Origin: VXNJ01 sp009840625
GTDB taxonomy: Bacteria; Chloroflexota; UBA11872; VXNJ01
Direction of reading: 5' to 3'
NCBI GenBank assembly: GCA_965207915.1
Contig: OZ242304.1
Span: forward strand, 1,736,001 to 1,800,000
Length of the DNA: 64,000 nt
A program made the position numbers and the translations under genes. Under the pieces are notes generated by a model. The model saw only the letters and a program-made list of their open reading frames with translations. It had not been told where the DNA came from and did no database searches. This document shows positions 54,203 to 63,902 of the stretch, piece by piece; the first letter of the stretch is position 1; the number at the start of each line of letters is the position of its first letter.

Positions 54203-54778
54203 CTAGACGCTGCGCTCGCCGGGCTTGGCCGCCGAGGCCAGGAATTCGGCGCGGGTGGAGGGGTTGGTCCGGAAAAGTCCGCGGGTTACGGTTGTGACCA
54301 TGGTGCTGCCGGGGTCCTTGATTCCGCGCAGGCTCATGCACATGTGAGCGCTTTCGATGCGCACCGCCACGCCGCGGGGTTTGAGCACCCTTTCGATCGA
54401 ATCGGCGATCTGGATGGTCAGCCGTTCCTGGACCTGGGGGCGCTGTGAAAGCAACCGCACGACGCGGGCGATCTTGCTCAGTCCCACGATGCGCTCGCCC
54501 GGAATGTAGGCGACGCTGGCGTGGCCGACGAAGGGCATGAGGTGGTGTTCGCACATTGACTGAACGCCGATGTTGCGCACCAGCACCATCTCGTCGAACG
54601 GTTGGTCGAAAGTGGTGTCGAGCACTTCGTCGGGATCGGCGTCGATTCCGGAAAAAAGCTCGGCGTACATGCGCGCGACCCGTTCCGGGGTGCCGGCCAA
54701 CCCATCGCGTTCGGGGTCTTCGCCAATGGCAATTAGCAACTGGCGGACCGCGGACACCATGGCTTCGTGATCGGGCAT
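54203..54778 (-). CDS. folE: GTP cyclohydrolase I
   Basis: FolE opens GTP to 7,8-dihydroneopterin triphosphate, the first step of folate synthesis. The 191-residue protein has the zinc ligands in SMCEHHLMPF and HMCMSLRGI, and IPGERIVGLSKIARVVRLLSQRPQVQERL. The ATG at 54778 gives the normal length. folB lies upstream on the same strand, so the two folate genes are probably co-transcribed. Confidence 0.95.
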   Translation of the reverse strand: MPDHEAMVSAVRQLLIAIGEDPERDGLAGTPERVARMYAELFSGIDADPDEVLDTTFDQPFDEMVLVRNIGVQSMCEHHLMPFVGHASVAYIPGERIVGLSKIARVVRLLSQRPQVQERLTIQIADSIERVLKPRGVAVRIESAHMCMSLRGIKDPGSTMVTTVTRGLFRTNPSTRAEFLASAAKPGERSV

Positions 54779-54846
54779 TGAGGTCTCCCTGCAACTGGTC
54801 GCGACCGAGCCGAAACGGGGTCGGCGCGGAAGCCACCAATCCTAAG

Positions 54847-55221
54847 TCAGTTGTCGGAGTGCGGTGCCTCGCGTCGGATCGTCACGGTTGCTCCGGCAAG
54901 CACCCCGGCGACTGGCGCCGAAGGCTTGGTGATCGCCGCCTCCACTCTGCGAATTCGCGGCGAAAGCGCAAGCACCGCCTGGCAGATCCGTTCTCCGAGG
55001 TGTTCGAGCAGGTTCACCGATTCGCTTTCCATGATCTCGCGCACCGCCCGGTAGATGGGGCCGTAGTCGACTGCATCGGCCAGGTTGTCCGATCGGCCGG
55101 CCTCGGAGAAATCGCCTTCCACGGTCAGGTCCACCAGGAACCTCTGTCCAAGCGACTTTTCCTCCGGATGGGCGCCGTGGTAGGCGTGGAAGACCATCTT
55201 GGAGAGGTGGACCGAATCCAA
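54847..55221 (-). CDS. folB: Dihydroneopterin aldolase
   Basis: FolB cleaves dihydroneopterin in folate synthesis. The 124-residue protein has FHAYHGAHPEEKSLGQRFLVDL near the start, DAVDYGPIYRAVREIM, LLEHLGERICQAVL and the late ITKPSAPVAGVL with the catalytic Lys. The start is TTG at 55221. It lies between cysS and folE on the minus strand. Confidence 0.94.
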   Translation of the reverse strand: MDSVHLSKMVFHAYHGAHPEEKSLGQRFLVDLTVEGDFSEAGRSDNLADAVDYGPIYRAVREIMESESVNLLEHLGERICQAVLALSPRIRRVEAAITKPSAPVAGVLAGATVTIRREAPHSDN

Positions 55222-55232
55222 GTAAATTCCCC

Positions 55233-56618
55233 TTAGGCGCGTCGCCAGCTGCTGCCGGCCGGCGAGTCCTCGATGACGTAGCCCAGATCGCCGAGCGCGG
55301 TACGGATCTGGTCGGCCGCGGCGTAGTTCTTCTCCGCCCGCAGGCGGGTTCGCAGTTCCAGCAGCAGATCCAGCAGCGCGCCGGCGTCTCCATCCTGCTG
55401 CGCGGCCGGCTCCAGGTCCACTCCCAGCACGCCAACCAGCTCGCGGTAGGTTGCAACGACTTTTTCCAGTCCCGCCGCCGAAACGCTCCCGGCGTGGCGG
55501 TTGATTTCCCGGGCCAGCCCGAACACCGCCGCCACCGCCCGGGTCGTGTTGAGGTCATCGTTCATGGCCTCCGCGAACTCGGCTTTGGCCCGCCCGGCAG
55601 CTGCGGCCAGTTCCGCGTCGGCGCTCCCCGCGGCCGCGGGTTCGATGCGCAAGGGGCCGCGCAGGCGCGCCAGCGCGGCCTCGGCCTGAGGCAGCGAATC
55701 GTCCCCGAAATCGACCAGCGAGCGGTAGTGGGTGGAGACCAGGTAGTAGCGCAACACGGCCGGTTCGTAGGCATCCAGCAGGGATTCCAGGGTGAGGAAG
55801 TTGCCCAGCGAGTGCCCCATCTTCTCGCCCCCGATGCGCAGGATTCCGACGTGAAACCAGCAGCGCACGAATCGCTCGACTCCGAACCCGGCCTCGGCCT
55901 GGGCGCACTCGTTCTCGTGGTGCGGAAAAATCAGGTCCGACCCGCCGGCGTGGATCTCTATCTCGGGTCCCAGGTGGGCTCGGATCATCGAGGAGCATTC
56001 GATGTGCCAGCCCGGCCGCCCCTGTCCCCAGGGGCTCTCCCAGAAGATCTCACCCGGCTTGTGGTGCTTCCAGAGCGCGAAATCGCGCGGATCGCGCTTT
56101 TCCTCATCTACCGCCACCCGGGCCCCGGCCAGCTGGTCTTCGCCGCGCCGACCCGAGAGATATCCGTATTGCGGCCAGGTCGAGACCTGGAAATAGACGC
56201 CGCTCGACGTGGCGTAGGCGTGGCCGCGCTCGATCAGCTCGCCGATCGCGGCGATGATCGCCTCCATGTTGTCGGTCACCCGCGGATAGAGGTGCGCGCG
56301 GCGTACCTCCAGGCGGTCCATCACCGAGAAGTAGGCGTCCGAGTTGGCCCGCGCCAGTTCCAGTGGATCGCGGCCCTGGGCTTGGGCGCGCTCGATGATC
56401 TTGTCGTCGACGTCGGTGAAGTTCTGGACGTGCTGGACTTCCTGCCCGGAGTACTCGAGCCAGCGCCTCAGGACGTCGACCATGACAAAAACTCGGGCGT
56501 GCCCGATGTGGGGTTTGTCTTTGGGAGTCATCCCGCACGCATAAAGCGTGACCGGGCCGTCGCCTTCGGCCACGGCGATCAGCTCGCGCGTGGCCGTGTC
56601 GCGGATTCTTAGTCCCAG
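55233..56618 (-). CDS. cysS: Cysteinyl-tRNA synthetase, apparent CTG start
   Basis: CysS charges tRNA-Cys. The 461-residue protein has the first zinc Cys and class I HIGH signature in CGMTPKDKPHIGHARVFV, the second zinc region CSSMIRAHLG and HHENECAQAEA, and the KMSKS equivalent KMGHSLG. The only ATG/GTG/TTG before the core is the GTG at 56573, which would cut off the conserved first strand LRIRDTATRELIAV. The frame runs upstream with that strand, and CTG at 56618, nine bases after AGGA, is the best start candidate. The function is clear; the start is the uncertain point. Confidence 0.9.
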   Translation of the reverse strand: MGLRIRDTATRELIAVAEGDGPVTLYACGMTPKDKPHIGHARVFVMVDVLRRWLEYSGQEVQHVQNFTDVDDKIIERAQAQGRDPLELARANSDAYFSVMDRLEVRRAHLYPRVTDNMEAIIAAIGELIERGHAYATSSGVYFQVSTWPQYGYLSGRRGEDQLAGARVAVDEEKRDPRDFALWKHHKPGEIFWESPWGQGRPGWHIECSSMIRAHLGPEIEIHAGGSDLIFPHHENECAQAEAGFGVERFVRCWFHVGILRIGGEKMGHSLGNFLTLESLLDAYEPAVLRYYLVSTHYRSLVDFGDDSLPQAEAALARLRGPLRIEPAAAGSADAELAAAAGRAKAEFAEAMNDDLNTTRAVAAVFGLAREINRHAGSVSAAGLEKVVATYRELVGVLGVDLEPAAQQDGDAGALLDLLLELRTRLRAEKNYAAADQIRTALGDLGYVIEDSPAGSSWRRA

Positions 56619-56727
56619 AACCCTAGTTCCTGGCTGGCGATTTGCGTCGGGTGCAAGCGGTCGTCAGCAGCTTGCCCCGATCGCCCGGCAAATTTTATTG
56701 GCGTAGCCGCTCGCGCGAGCGGTCGGT

Positions 56728-57216
56728 TCAGCGGCCCATCTTGGTAAGCAGCACGACGCAGTCGGCGGCCACCGCCGCGGAATCCCCCACCGGCCCCAGA
56801 CCCTCGGCGGTCTTGGCCTTGACGTTGAAGCGGTAGGGCGTCACGTTGGTTATCCCGCCCAGCCGGGCCGCGAATTGGGATGCGTAGGGCGCCAGGCGCG
56901 GGCGTTCCAGATGAATGGTCAGGTCGACGTTTTCGATCCGCCAGCCCAGGGATCGGACCCGGTTGTGGACCTCCCAGAGGAGGTCGGCCGAGTTCGCGTC
57001 GGCATGGCCGGGATCGGTGTCCGGGAATGTCCGACCGATGTCCCCCAGCTGGGCGGCTCCCAACAGGGCGTCGACCAACGCGTGAATTCCCACGTCCGCG
57101 TCGGAGTGACCGACCGCCTCAAACGGCGCGTCGACGTCGATTCCGCAAAGGCGCAGCGGCCCGCCGGCCTCGAGGCGGTGCAGGTCGTGGCCTTGGCCGA
57201 TGCGTTTCTGGGTCAT
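56728..57216 (-). CDS. ispF: 2-C-methyl-D-erythritol 2,4-cyclodiphosphate synthase
   Basis: IspF acts in the MEP isoprenoid pathway. The 162-residue protein has GQGHDLHRLEAGGPLRLCGIDV with metal-binding Asp/His, AVGHSDADVGIHALVDALLGA, IGRTFPDTDP and the late KAKTAEGLGPVG. The length is normal. It follows ispD by 21 bp on the minus strand, so the two MEP enzymes are in one operon. Confidence 0.95.
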   Translation of the reverse strand: MTQKRIGQGHDLHRLEAGGPLRLCGIDVDAPFEAVGHSDADVGIHALVDALLGAAQLGDIGRTFPDTDPGHADANSADLLWEVHNRVRSLGWRIENVDLTIHLERPRLAPYASQFAARLGGITNVTPYRFNVKAKTAEGLGPVGDSAAVAADCVVLLTKMGR

Positions 57217-57237
57217 CTTCTGCTCCGGTCGTCGGAC

Positions 57238-57942
57238 TCAGTTTTCGAATTCGGCCAGGATCGCCCGCGCCAGGGCCAGATCTCCGGGCCCGGTAATTTT
57301 CAGGTTATTGCGGTTGCCGGCAAAAACCCCGACCGGCTGGCCGACCGCGCGCAGAACCGAGGCCTCATCGGTGAACCGCTCCAGTTCGGATGCAAACCGG
57401 CGGTGCGCCTCAAGCAGCAGTTGGCGGCGCGCTATCTGCGGAGTCTGGGCAAGATAGGCGTTGCTGCGGGGCGGAGTCCGATCGATCAGTCCCTGCTCGT
57501 TTACGATCTGCACGGTGTCCTGGGCGGGCACGGCCGCGATCGCCGCCCCGACGTCGCGCGCGGTCGCCAGTCCGGCGTCGATCATCGCCGAACTGATGAA
57601 CGGGCGCGCCCCATCGTGAACCAGCGCCCAGGTCCATTCGCCGCCGGCCGCTTCCAGGCCGGCGAGCGTGGATTCGGACCGAACCCGTCCGCCCGGGCAG
57701 GGATCCAAGAGCTTGGCGTCGCTGCCGTCGGAGGCCAATTCGGCCAACCAGCCCAGATTGGATTCCGAGCCGACCAATTGCACTGCGCCGATCGCGGGGC
57801 TTGCAAGCAGGGTCCCGAGCGCCCATGCCAGCAGCGGGCGACCGCCCAGGCGCGATTGCAGCTTGTCGGCCCCGAAACGCCGCGCGGATCCGGCCGCCAG
57901 CAGGATCGCGACGCAATCGGGACTCGATGGTTCGCGATGCAT
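57238..57942 (-). CDS. ispD: 2-C-methyl-D-erythritol 4-phosphate cytidylyltransferase
   Basis: IspD makes CDP-methylerythritol in the MEP pathway. The 234-residue nucleotidyltransferase has AILLAAGSARRFGADKLQSRLGGRPLLAWAL with the CTP-binding loop, ALVHDGARPFIS and AQTPQIARRQLLLEAHRR. It is followed by ispF. It starts 55 bp after the clpC stop; clpC is upstream on the same strand. Confidence 0.93.
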   Translation of the reverse strand: MHREPSSPDCVAILLAAGSARRFGADKLQSRLGGRPLLAWALGTLLASPAIGAVQLVGSESNLGWLAELASDGSDAKLLDPCPGGRVRSESTLAGLEAAGGEWTWALVHDGARPFISSAMIDAGLATARDVGAAIAAVPAQDTVQIVNEQGLIDRTPPRSNAYLAQTPQIARRQLLLEAHRRFASELERFTDEASVLRAVGQPVGVFAGNRNNLKITGPGDLALARAILAEFEN

Positions 57943-57996
57943 TACTTCAGTGGCGCGATTTCCGCGTGCGCGGGCCCAATCGACGCCGCCGGGGCG

Positions 57997-60462
57997 TCAG
58001 ACTTCGAGCGGTTCCAGGACCTGCGTAACCAGCTCGTCGCCGTCGCGCTCGACCATCACCTTGGCCCCGTTCGGCAATTCACCCGAAAGCAGGGTCTCGG
58101 CCAGCGGGTCCTCGAGCAGCTGCTGGATGACCCGGCGCAGCGGGCGGGCCCCGAAATCGGGGTCGTAGCCGCGTTCGGCCAACAGGCCGAGTGCCTCCGC
58201 AGAGAGCTGGATTTCGATTTCGTGCTCGCGCAGTCGGGCGCGCAGGTTTTCCAGTTCCAGGTCCACGATCTGGTCGATGTCGGCCCTGCCCAGCGAACGG
58301 AAGACGACGGAGGCGTCGATTCGGTTGAGGAATTCGGGCCGGAATGCCTTTTTGAGTTCGGTGGTGACCTTGGACTTCATGTCGCGGTAGAAGCCTTCAT
58401 CGTCCTGCTCGGGATCGGCACCGGAGAATCCGAGCCCGCCGACCCGTTTGATCTGCTTGGCGCCGATATTTGAGGTCATGATCAGGACCGTGTTGCGGAA
58501 ATCGACGGTGCGGCCCTTGGAGTCAGTCAGCCGTCCGTCCTCCATCATCTGCAGAAGCACGTTGAAGACGTCCGGGTGGGCCTTTTCGATCTCGTCCAGA
58601 AGAATTACCGAATAGGGTCGCCGGCGCGCCGCCTCGGTCAGTTGGCCGGCGTCGTCGTAACCGATGTAACCCGGCGGCGCCCCGACCAGACGCGATACCG
58701 AGTGCCTTTCCATGTACTCGGACATGTCGATCCGGATGAGCGCGTCCTGGCTTCCGAACAGGAATTCGGCCAGCGCGCGCGCCAGCAGGGTTTTGCCGAC
58801 GCCGGTCGGACCCATGAAGATGAAGCTCCCGATCGGTCGCTTGGGGTCTTTTAATCCGGCCCGGGCGCGGCGTACCGCCTTGGCCAGGGTGGCAATGGCC
58901 TCGTCCTGCGAGATCACCGTCCGGTGGAGTTCATCCTCCATGTGCAGGAGCCGCTTGGACTCTTCCTCGGCGATGCGGTGGACCGGGATCCCGGTCCATA
59001 CCGAGACCACCTGGGCGACGTCTTCTTCCTGAACCTTGGGCGCTTCCCGGGCCCGGTTCTCGAGCCAGTCGGTTTCCATCGCCTCGGCTTTGGCGCGGAG
59101 CTCGCGCTCCTGCTCGCGCAAGGTGTCGGCTTCCTCGAATTGCGATCGCGATATCGCGGCGTCCTTGTGCCGGACTAGCTCCTCGATCTTCTGCTGTAGC
59201 TCGCGCAGGGCCGACGAGGTCGATCCGGCCCGGATGTTCACCCGCGCGGCAGCCTCGTCGATGACGTCGATTGCCTTGTCGGGCAGGAATCGGTCGGTCA
59301 CGTAGCGACCCGCCATCTCCGCCGCCGAAACGACCGCCGCGTCGGTAATCTCGACGCCGTGGTGTTCCTCGTAGCGGGAGCGGACGCCAAGCAGGATTTC
59401 GGTCGTTTCCTCGATGGTGGATTCGCGCACCCGAACCTGCTGGAAGCGGCGTTCCAGGGCCGCGTCGCGCTCCACGTACTTGCGGTACTCGTCGGCGGTG
59501 GTGGCGCCGATGCATTGGAGCTCGCCGCGCGCCAGCGCCGGTTTGAGTATGTTGGCCGCATCGATCGCGCCTTCGGCGGCGCCGGCCCCGACCAGGGTGT
59601 GCAGCTCGTCGATGAAAACCACGCAGTCTTTGGAGCTGCGGATTTCCTCGATGACTTTCTTGAGGCGCTCCTCGAATTCCCCGCGGTATTTGGTTCCGGC
59701 AACCAGCAGGCCGATGTCCAGGGTCAGCAGGCGCCGGTCGCGCAGGCTCTCGGGAATGTCGCCGACCACGATCTTCTGGGCAAGCCCCTCGACGATCGCG
59801 GTCTTGCCCACGCCGGGATCGCCGACCAGGGCGGGGTTGTTCTTGGTTCGTCGCGAGAGTATGTGGATCACGCGGTCGATCTCGTCGGCCCGCCCGATCA
59901 CCGGATCGAGTTCGTCGCGCCGCGCGGCGGCGGTCAGGTCAATCCCCAGCGAATCCAGTACCGGCGTCGAAGACGACTTGCGGCGCTGGCTGCGACCGGG
60001 CCGCTTGGTTTCGCCGGTTCCCTGCGATACGACCCGCACAACTTGGGCGCGGACCTTTTCCAGGTTCACTCCCAGGCTCTCCAGCACGCCGGCGGCGATG
60101 CCCTCGCCCTCGCGGACCAGTCCCAGCAACAGGTGCTCGGTGCCGATGTAGTTGTGGCCCAGGCGGCGAGCTTCCTCGACCGCCAGCTCGATCACGCGCT
60201 TGGCGCGCGGAGTCAGGTTTATGTCCTGGACGACGACTTTTTCACCGCGCCCGATGATGAACTCGACCGCCGAGCGGACTTTGTTGAGTTCGACGCCGAG
60301 GTTGCCAAGCGCCTTGGCGGCTATCCCATCTCCCTCGCGCAGCAGTCCCAGCAGCAGGTGCTCGGTGCCGATGTAGGTGTGATTGAACCGCGTAGCCTCG
60401 TCCTGCGCGTAAACCAAAACCTTCTTGGCGCGTTCAGTGAACTTGTCGAGTCGCTCGTTCAC
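57997..60462 (-). CDS. clpC: ATP-dependent Clp protease ATP-binding subunit ClpC
   Basis: ClpC unfolds proteins for ClpP. The 821-residue protein has two N-terminal repeats (FTERAKKVLVYAQDEA, and the matching IELAVEEARRLGHNYIGTEHLLLG), two AAA+ modules with Walker A GDPGVGKTAIVEGLAQ and GPTGVGKTLLARALAE, and Walker B CVVFIDELHTLVGAG. Between them lies a UVR-type segment (LVRHKDAAISRSQFEEADTLREQ). The length and the LGF/LGY substrate-loop region fit ClpC. ClpP is not in the window. Confidence 0.95.
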   Translation of the reverse strand: MNERLDKFTERAKKVLVYAQDEATRFNHTYIGTEHLLLGLLREGDGIAAKALGNLGVELNKVRSAVEFIIGRGEKVVVQDINLTPRAKRVIELAVEEARRLGHNYIGTEHLLLGLVREGEGIAAGVLESLGVNLEKVRAQVVRVVSQGTGETKRPGRSQRRKSSSTPVLDSLGIDLTAAARRDELDPVIGRADEIDRVIHILSRRTKNNPALVGDPGVGKTAIVEGLAQKIVVGDIPESLRDRRLLTLDIGLLVAGTKYRGEFEERLKKVIEEIRSSKDCVVFIDELHTLVGAGAAEGAIDAANILKPALARGELQCIGATTADEYRKYVERDAALERRFQQVRVRESTIEETTEILLGVRSRYEEHHGVEITDAAVVSAAEMAGRYVTDRFLPDKAIDVIDEAAARVNIRAGSTSSALRELQQKIEELVRHKDAAISRSQFEEADTLREQERELRAKAEAMETDWLENRAREAPKVQEEDVAQVVSVWTGIPVHRIAEEESKRLLHMEDELHRTVISQDEAIATLAKAVRRARAGLKDPKRPIGSFIFMGPTGVGKTLLARALAEFLFGSQDALIRIDMSEYMERHSVSRLVGAPPGYIGYDDAGQLTEAARRRPYSVILLDEIEKAHPDVFNVLLQMMEDGRLTDSKGRTVDFRNTVLIMTSNIGAKQIKRVGGLGFSGADPEQDDEGFYRDMKSKVTTELKKAFRPEFLNRIDASVVFRSLGRADIDQIVDLELENLRARLREHEIEIQLSAEALGLLAERGYDPDFGARPLRRVIQQLLEDPLAETLLSGELPNGAKVMVERDGDELVTQVLEPLEV

Positions 60463-60592
60463 GTGCCAACCCCCAGCTAGATCCGGCTACTCAATTGTTA
60501 CCAATAACGGGTTGACTCGGGCGGTTGGATCGCCTCTGTGGCGACGACCAGTCGAAATTCTTGGGGTTGCGCGAGTGAGTTTTGCGGGCGGT

Positions 60593-61816
60593 TTATTCGG
60601 GGCCGGAATACTCGGCCGTGCCCACGATCGTCCCGCCCTCGCTGTCGGAAGCCTGCAGGTCCGCCAGTTCGCGCGTCGGCGCGGCGTCGGACGGCAGGAG
60701 CCGGATCCGGCGGCGGCGGGTCTCGATATTGAGGATCTTGAACTTGCGAACGTCGCCCTCGCGAAATCCGACCATGGCCCCGTCCTCGACGTCAGCCACG
60801 TGGGCCAGGCCCTCGATCCCGTCCTCCAGGCGTACAAACACCCCGAATGTGGCCAGATTGGTGACCGTGCCGTCGACGACCTGCTCGACCGCGTAGCGCG
60901 CCTCGATGTCCCGCCAGGGGTCGGGTTTGGTGCGCCGCACACTCAGGGCGATCTTCTTGTCCACCCGGTCCAGAGCCAGGATGTAAACGTCGATCTCATC
61001 GCCGGCCTTGATGACCTCGGCCGGGTCGCTGACCCGACTCCAGGCAAGCTCGGAGATGTGAGCCAACCCGTCGGCTCCGCCCAGGTCGATGAAGGCGCCG
61101 AAGGTGGCCAGGTTGGAAACCCGGCCGCGCACCACCTGGCCGACCTTGAAGCGGCCCAGGAGCGCGTCGCGCCGTTTGGCGCGGGCCTCGCGCTCGGCCG
61201 CCCGCTCGGAAAGGATCAGGCGGTTGCGACGCTTGTCCATTTCGATGATCTTGACCCGGATGGTCTTGCCCACCAGGGCCGAGAGCATCTCGGCCAGCTC
61301 TTCGCGCTGGTCGCGCGGGATCGACGGCCCGAGCGAAGTCAGCTGCGACATCGGCACGAATCCGCGGGGACCGACGTCGACCAGCACCCCGCCCTTGTTG
61401 AATTCGGTGATGCGGGTCTCGACGACCGTGCCTTCCTGGTATATGCGCTCGGTCTCCTGCCAGAGCTTCTCCTGGAATGCCCGGCGGATCGAAAGCATCG
61501 CGGCGGCGTCACCCTCGGGCTGGAGGACGAATACGTCTATCTCGTCGCCGATCTCCAGGTCGAGGCGGTCTTCCATGTAGTGTGGGTCGAAGAGCTCGCG
61601 GCCGACCACGACGCCCTCGGACTTGAGGCCGACGTCGACCATCACTTCCTCGCCCGAGATCCGCATGACCCGGCCGGTGACCAGTTCACCGCGCGTCAGG
61701 AGCCGTACTTCGTGCTCGCCGTGGTCGAGCAGATCACCCATGCCCGCAAGTTCTTCGTAATCGGTGTCCGGCGCAAATTCGCGTATCTGACGCCTAATCG
61801 CCGTTGGCGTGGGCAA
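60593..61816 (-). CDS. S1-domain RNA-binding protein (ribosomal S1-like)
   Basis: This 407-residue protein has four S1 domains: residues about 35-95, 128-180, 220-290 and 305-370 (for example GQVVRGRVSNLATFGAFIDLGGADGLAHISEL and VVDGTVTNLATFGVFVRLEDGIEGLAHVADV). This is the usual four-repeat form of S1-like proteins in Gram-positive bacteria and relatives. It is likely to bind mRNA on the 30S subunit. The start is TTG at 61816. Confidence 0.9.
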   Translation of the reverse strand: MPTPTAIRRQIREFAPDTDYEELAGMGDLLDHGEHEVRLLTRGELVTGRVMRISGEEVMVDVGLKSEGVVVGRELFDPHYMEDRLDLEIGDEIDVFVLQPEGDAAAMLSIRRAFQEKLWQETERIYQEGTVVETRITEFNKGGVLVDVGPRGFVPMSQLTSLGPSIPRDQREELAEMLSALVGKTIRVKIIEMDKRRNRLILSERAAEREARAKRRDALLGRFKVGQVVRGRVSNLATFGAFIDLGGADGLAHISELAWSRVSDPAEVIKAGDEIDVYILALDRVDKKIALSVRRTKPDPWRDIEARYAVEQVVDGTVTNLATFGVFVRLEDGIEGLAHVADVEDGAMVGFREGDVRKFKILNIETRRRRIRLLPSDAAPTRELADLQASDSEGGTIVGTAEYSGPE

Positions 61817-61961
61817 GTTCTGCTCGTCCAGTCCTGGAGTTGGGCCCGCTGGGAAGTTGCCGCCGACCGGTGGGAATGGCGGACCGGCGCACGCGCGCGG
61901 GCTTTCTTAAGGTCGGATTATAGGAGAGCATCGGGGCCGCAAAGCGCCCCGAAAGGCCCGG

Positions 61962-63902
61962 CTACAGATAGCGGATGCGCTCGTCGACGGCGCTGCGGAT
62001 TATTTCCGGCAGCGCGGCCACGTTCTCGACCACCGCGCCCGCGCAGGACGCCAGCGGTTTGCCGTCGTGGGTGGGCTGATAGGCCAGTTGGAATTCCGAC
62101 TTGACCACGCCAACGCCGAACGCGAGCACCTTGTAGCGCTGGTCCGGCAGGGCGGCCTGGTTGCGGCGGTGCATATCGATCAGGGCCCGGCGCAGCAGCG
62201 CCGGGTCGGAGGAGATCCCGTCGGTTACCACGAATACGCTTTTCAAGCCTTTCTGCTCGCGGCTCCGCTCCAGCGCCACCGCCAGCGCCCCGGCGTCGTC
62301 GGTGTCCTTGTGGTCCAGGTCATAGAGGCGCTTGAAGATTTCGGCGTGGTCGCGCGGCTCGTAGGGTGCGGCGCGACCCGATAGCTGGCGTGGCCAGACG
62401 CACTCCTCGAACGTCCACAGCGGAGTCACCTGCGAGGAGAAAGCGATCACCTCGAAGGGGATCCGCAGCCGCTCGTGGATCTCGATGAACAGGATCGCCG
62501 AGTCGGCCAGCCGGTCGAACTTGCGGGTCGGATAACCCTTCTGGACCATCGACCCCGAGATGTCCAGCAGGATCGAGCTGGCAAAGTCGCGCTGGCGGTC
62601 CTGGCGCGGCACGCGCAATCCTTTGAGGAATGCATTGAGCGGGTCGGTCAGCACCCGTTCGGGCCGTTGCAGGTCGATGTTGCCGGTCTCGCCCGATCGC
62701 CGTTTTCGCGGGCGGCGGTGCGCCTCGGACTCGCCTTGCCGGCGACGGTCCATGATCTGGGCAAGGCCCGGATGGCGCCCGTCTCCCTCGACCGTGGCCT
62801 TGATCCCCTTCTCCAGGCGGTTGACCGCGGCCAGGTAGTCGAAGTTCTCGTAGTCGACCCGCTCGTCAGCTTCGCCGCGCCGAATCGCCTCGACCAGTTC
62901 GGCCGCCCAGCGCGGACTCTGGTGGGAATTGCGCTCGCGGTCCAACAGCCGGCGGGCGCCGCGCACCCGCAGCGAGGCGATCTTGCGCTGCTGCAATCGC
63001 TGCCGCGCGCGCTGGACCGCTTCCGAGCTTCCCGACCCGCTGCGCAGCTGCAGGGCTTCCTCGCCGATCTCGCCTTCGGCCGTTTCGGCATTGGCGCGCG
63101 CCGCAGTCGCATCCTGTTCGCCGGCGGGGGCGTTCGGCTGTCCGCCCTCCTCGCCGGCCGGCCGATCGGTTTGCTGCGACATCGCCTGCCATTCGCCGAT
63201 CAATCCGGCGTAGGTCCGGGCGGTCTTGCCGGTGAGGCGCCGCAGCATCGATTCGACGTCGTCTGATTCGATGGCGCGCTCCACGTCGCGGTCGGTCTGA
63301 TCCAGCGCGTCCTGGATCATCTCCGGCGTGAACGGCGTCTCGCAATTTCCCGGCCAACGCCGGTTGACCGCCCTGGTGGTGAGGGCGTCGAGGAACAGGT
63401 GGTGCGGCGGACGCAAGAATCCGGAGCTGTCCGGCGGCGCGCCCACGTCGGACCGCGGCTCCAGGTCGGGCAAGACTCGATACAGCTCGCTGAAGTACGG
63501 ACCCGCCCCGGGCCGGCGCTGCAGATATAGCCGGTTCACCCGCAGGTCGTTGACCGTCAGAGCCAGCAGCCGCATCGAATCGGCCGGATACCCGTGCCGG
63601 CGCTGCTGGCGCAGCCAGTATTCGATGCGGTTACGACCCCTTCGTCCGGTGTAAAACGCCTCGGCCACCTGGTGGCACATACCGCCGACGAGGCGCTCAT
63701 CCGACCAGGTGCGAGTCAGGGCTTCGGGATAGGTGATCAGGCGTTCTTCGGGCAGATAGGCCCACCAGGGACCGGGAAGCACTGCCAGTTCGCGATCGCC
63801 CAGGATCAAACGGGTGGCCAGTTCGAGTTCCCCGGGCAGGATCCCGCCGCTTTTGACGGTGCTGCCGCCGGTGACGGCCGCTAGGTGCTCAGGCGAGTCC
63901 AT
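61962..63902 (-). CDS. VWA (CobT-like) metal-ion-dependent adhesion site protein
   Basis: This 646-residue protein has an N-terminal helical region, a charged middle (Glu/Arg-rich over about 250-330) and a C-terminal VWA domain with MIDAS motif SSILLDISGSMVQKGYPTRKFD near residue 445 and VVTDGISSDPALLRRALID. The arrangement resembles CobT-like VWA proteins that work with MoxR-type AAA+ ATPases. Its ATG overlaps the stop of an upstream gene, so the two are coupled; that gene is cut by the window edge. The function is not known. Confidence 0.82.
   Translation of the reverse strand: MDSPEHLAAVTGGSTVKSGGILPGELELATRLILGDRELAVLPGPWWAYLPEERLITYPEALTRTWSDERLVGGMCHQVAEAFYTGRRGRNRIEYWLRQQRRHGYPADSMRLLALTVNDLRVNRLYLQRRPGAGPYFSELYRVLPDLEPRSDVGAPPDSSGFLRPPHHLFLDALTTRAVNRRWPGNCETPFTPEMIQDALDQTDRDVERAIESDDVESMLRRLTGKTARTYAGLIGEWQAMSQQTDRPAGEEGGQPNAPAGEQDATAARANAETAEGEIGEEALQLRSGSGSSEAVQRARQRLQQRKIASLRVRGARRLLDRERNSHQSPRWAAELVEAIRRGEADERVDYENFDYLAAVNRLEKGIKATVEGDGRHPGLAQIMDRRRQGESEAHRRPRKRRSGETGNIDLQRPERVLTDPLNAFLKGLRVPRQDRQRDFASSILLDISGSMVQKGYPTRKFDRLADSAILFIEIHERLRIPFEVIAFSSQVTPLWTFEECVWPRQLSGRAAPYEPRDHAEIFKRLYDLDHKDTDDAGALAVALERSREQKGLKSVFVVTDGISSDPALLRRALIDMHRRNQAALPDQRYKVLAFGVGVVKSEFQLAYQPTHDGKPLASCAGAVVENVAALPEIIRSAVDERIRYL

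Noticed and set aside
56875..58473. A 532-codon plus-strand open frame
   Set aside because: It is antisense to ispF, ispD and the end of clpC and has no recognisable domain.
60425..62104. A 559-codon plus-strand open frame
   Set aside because: It is antisense to the S1-domain gene and contains repeat-like shadow residues only.
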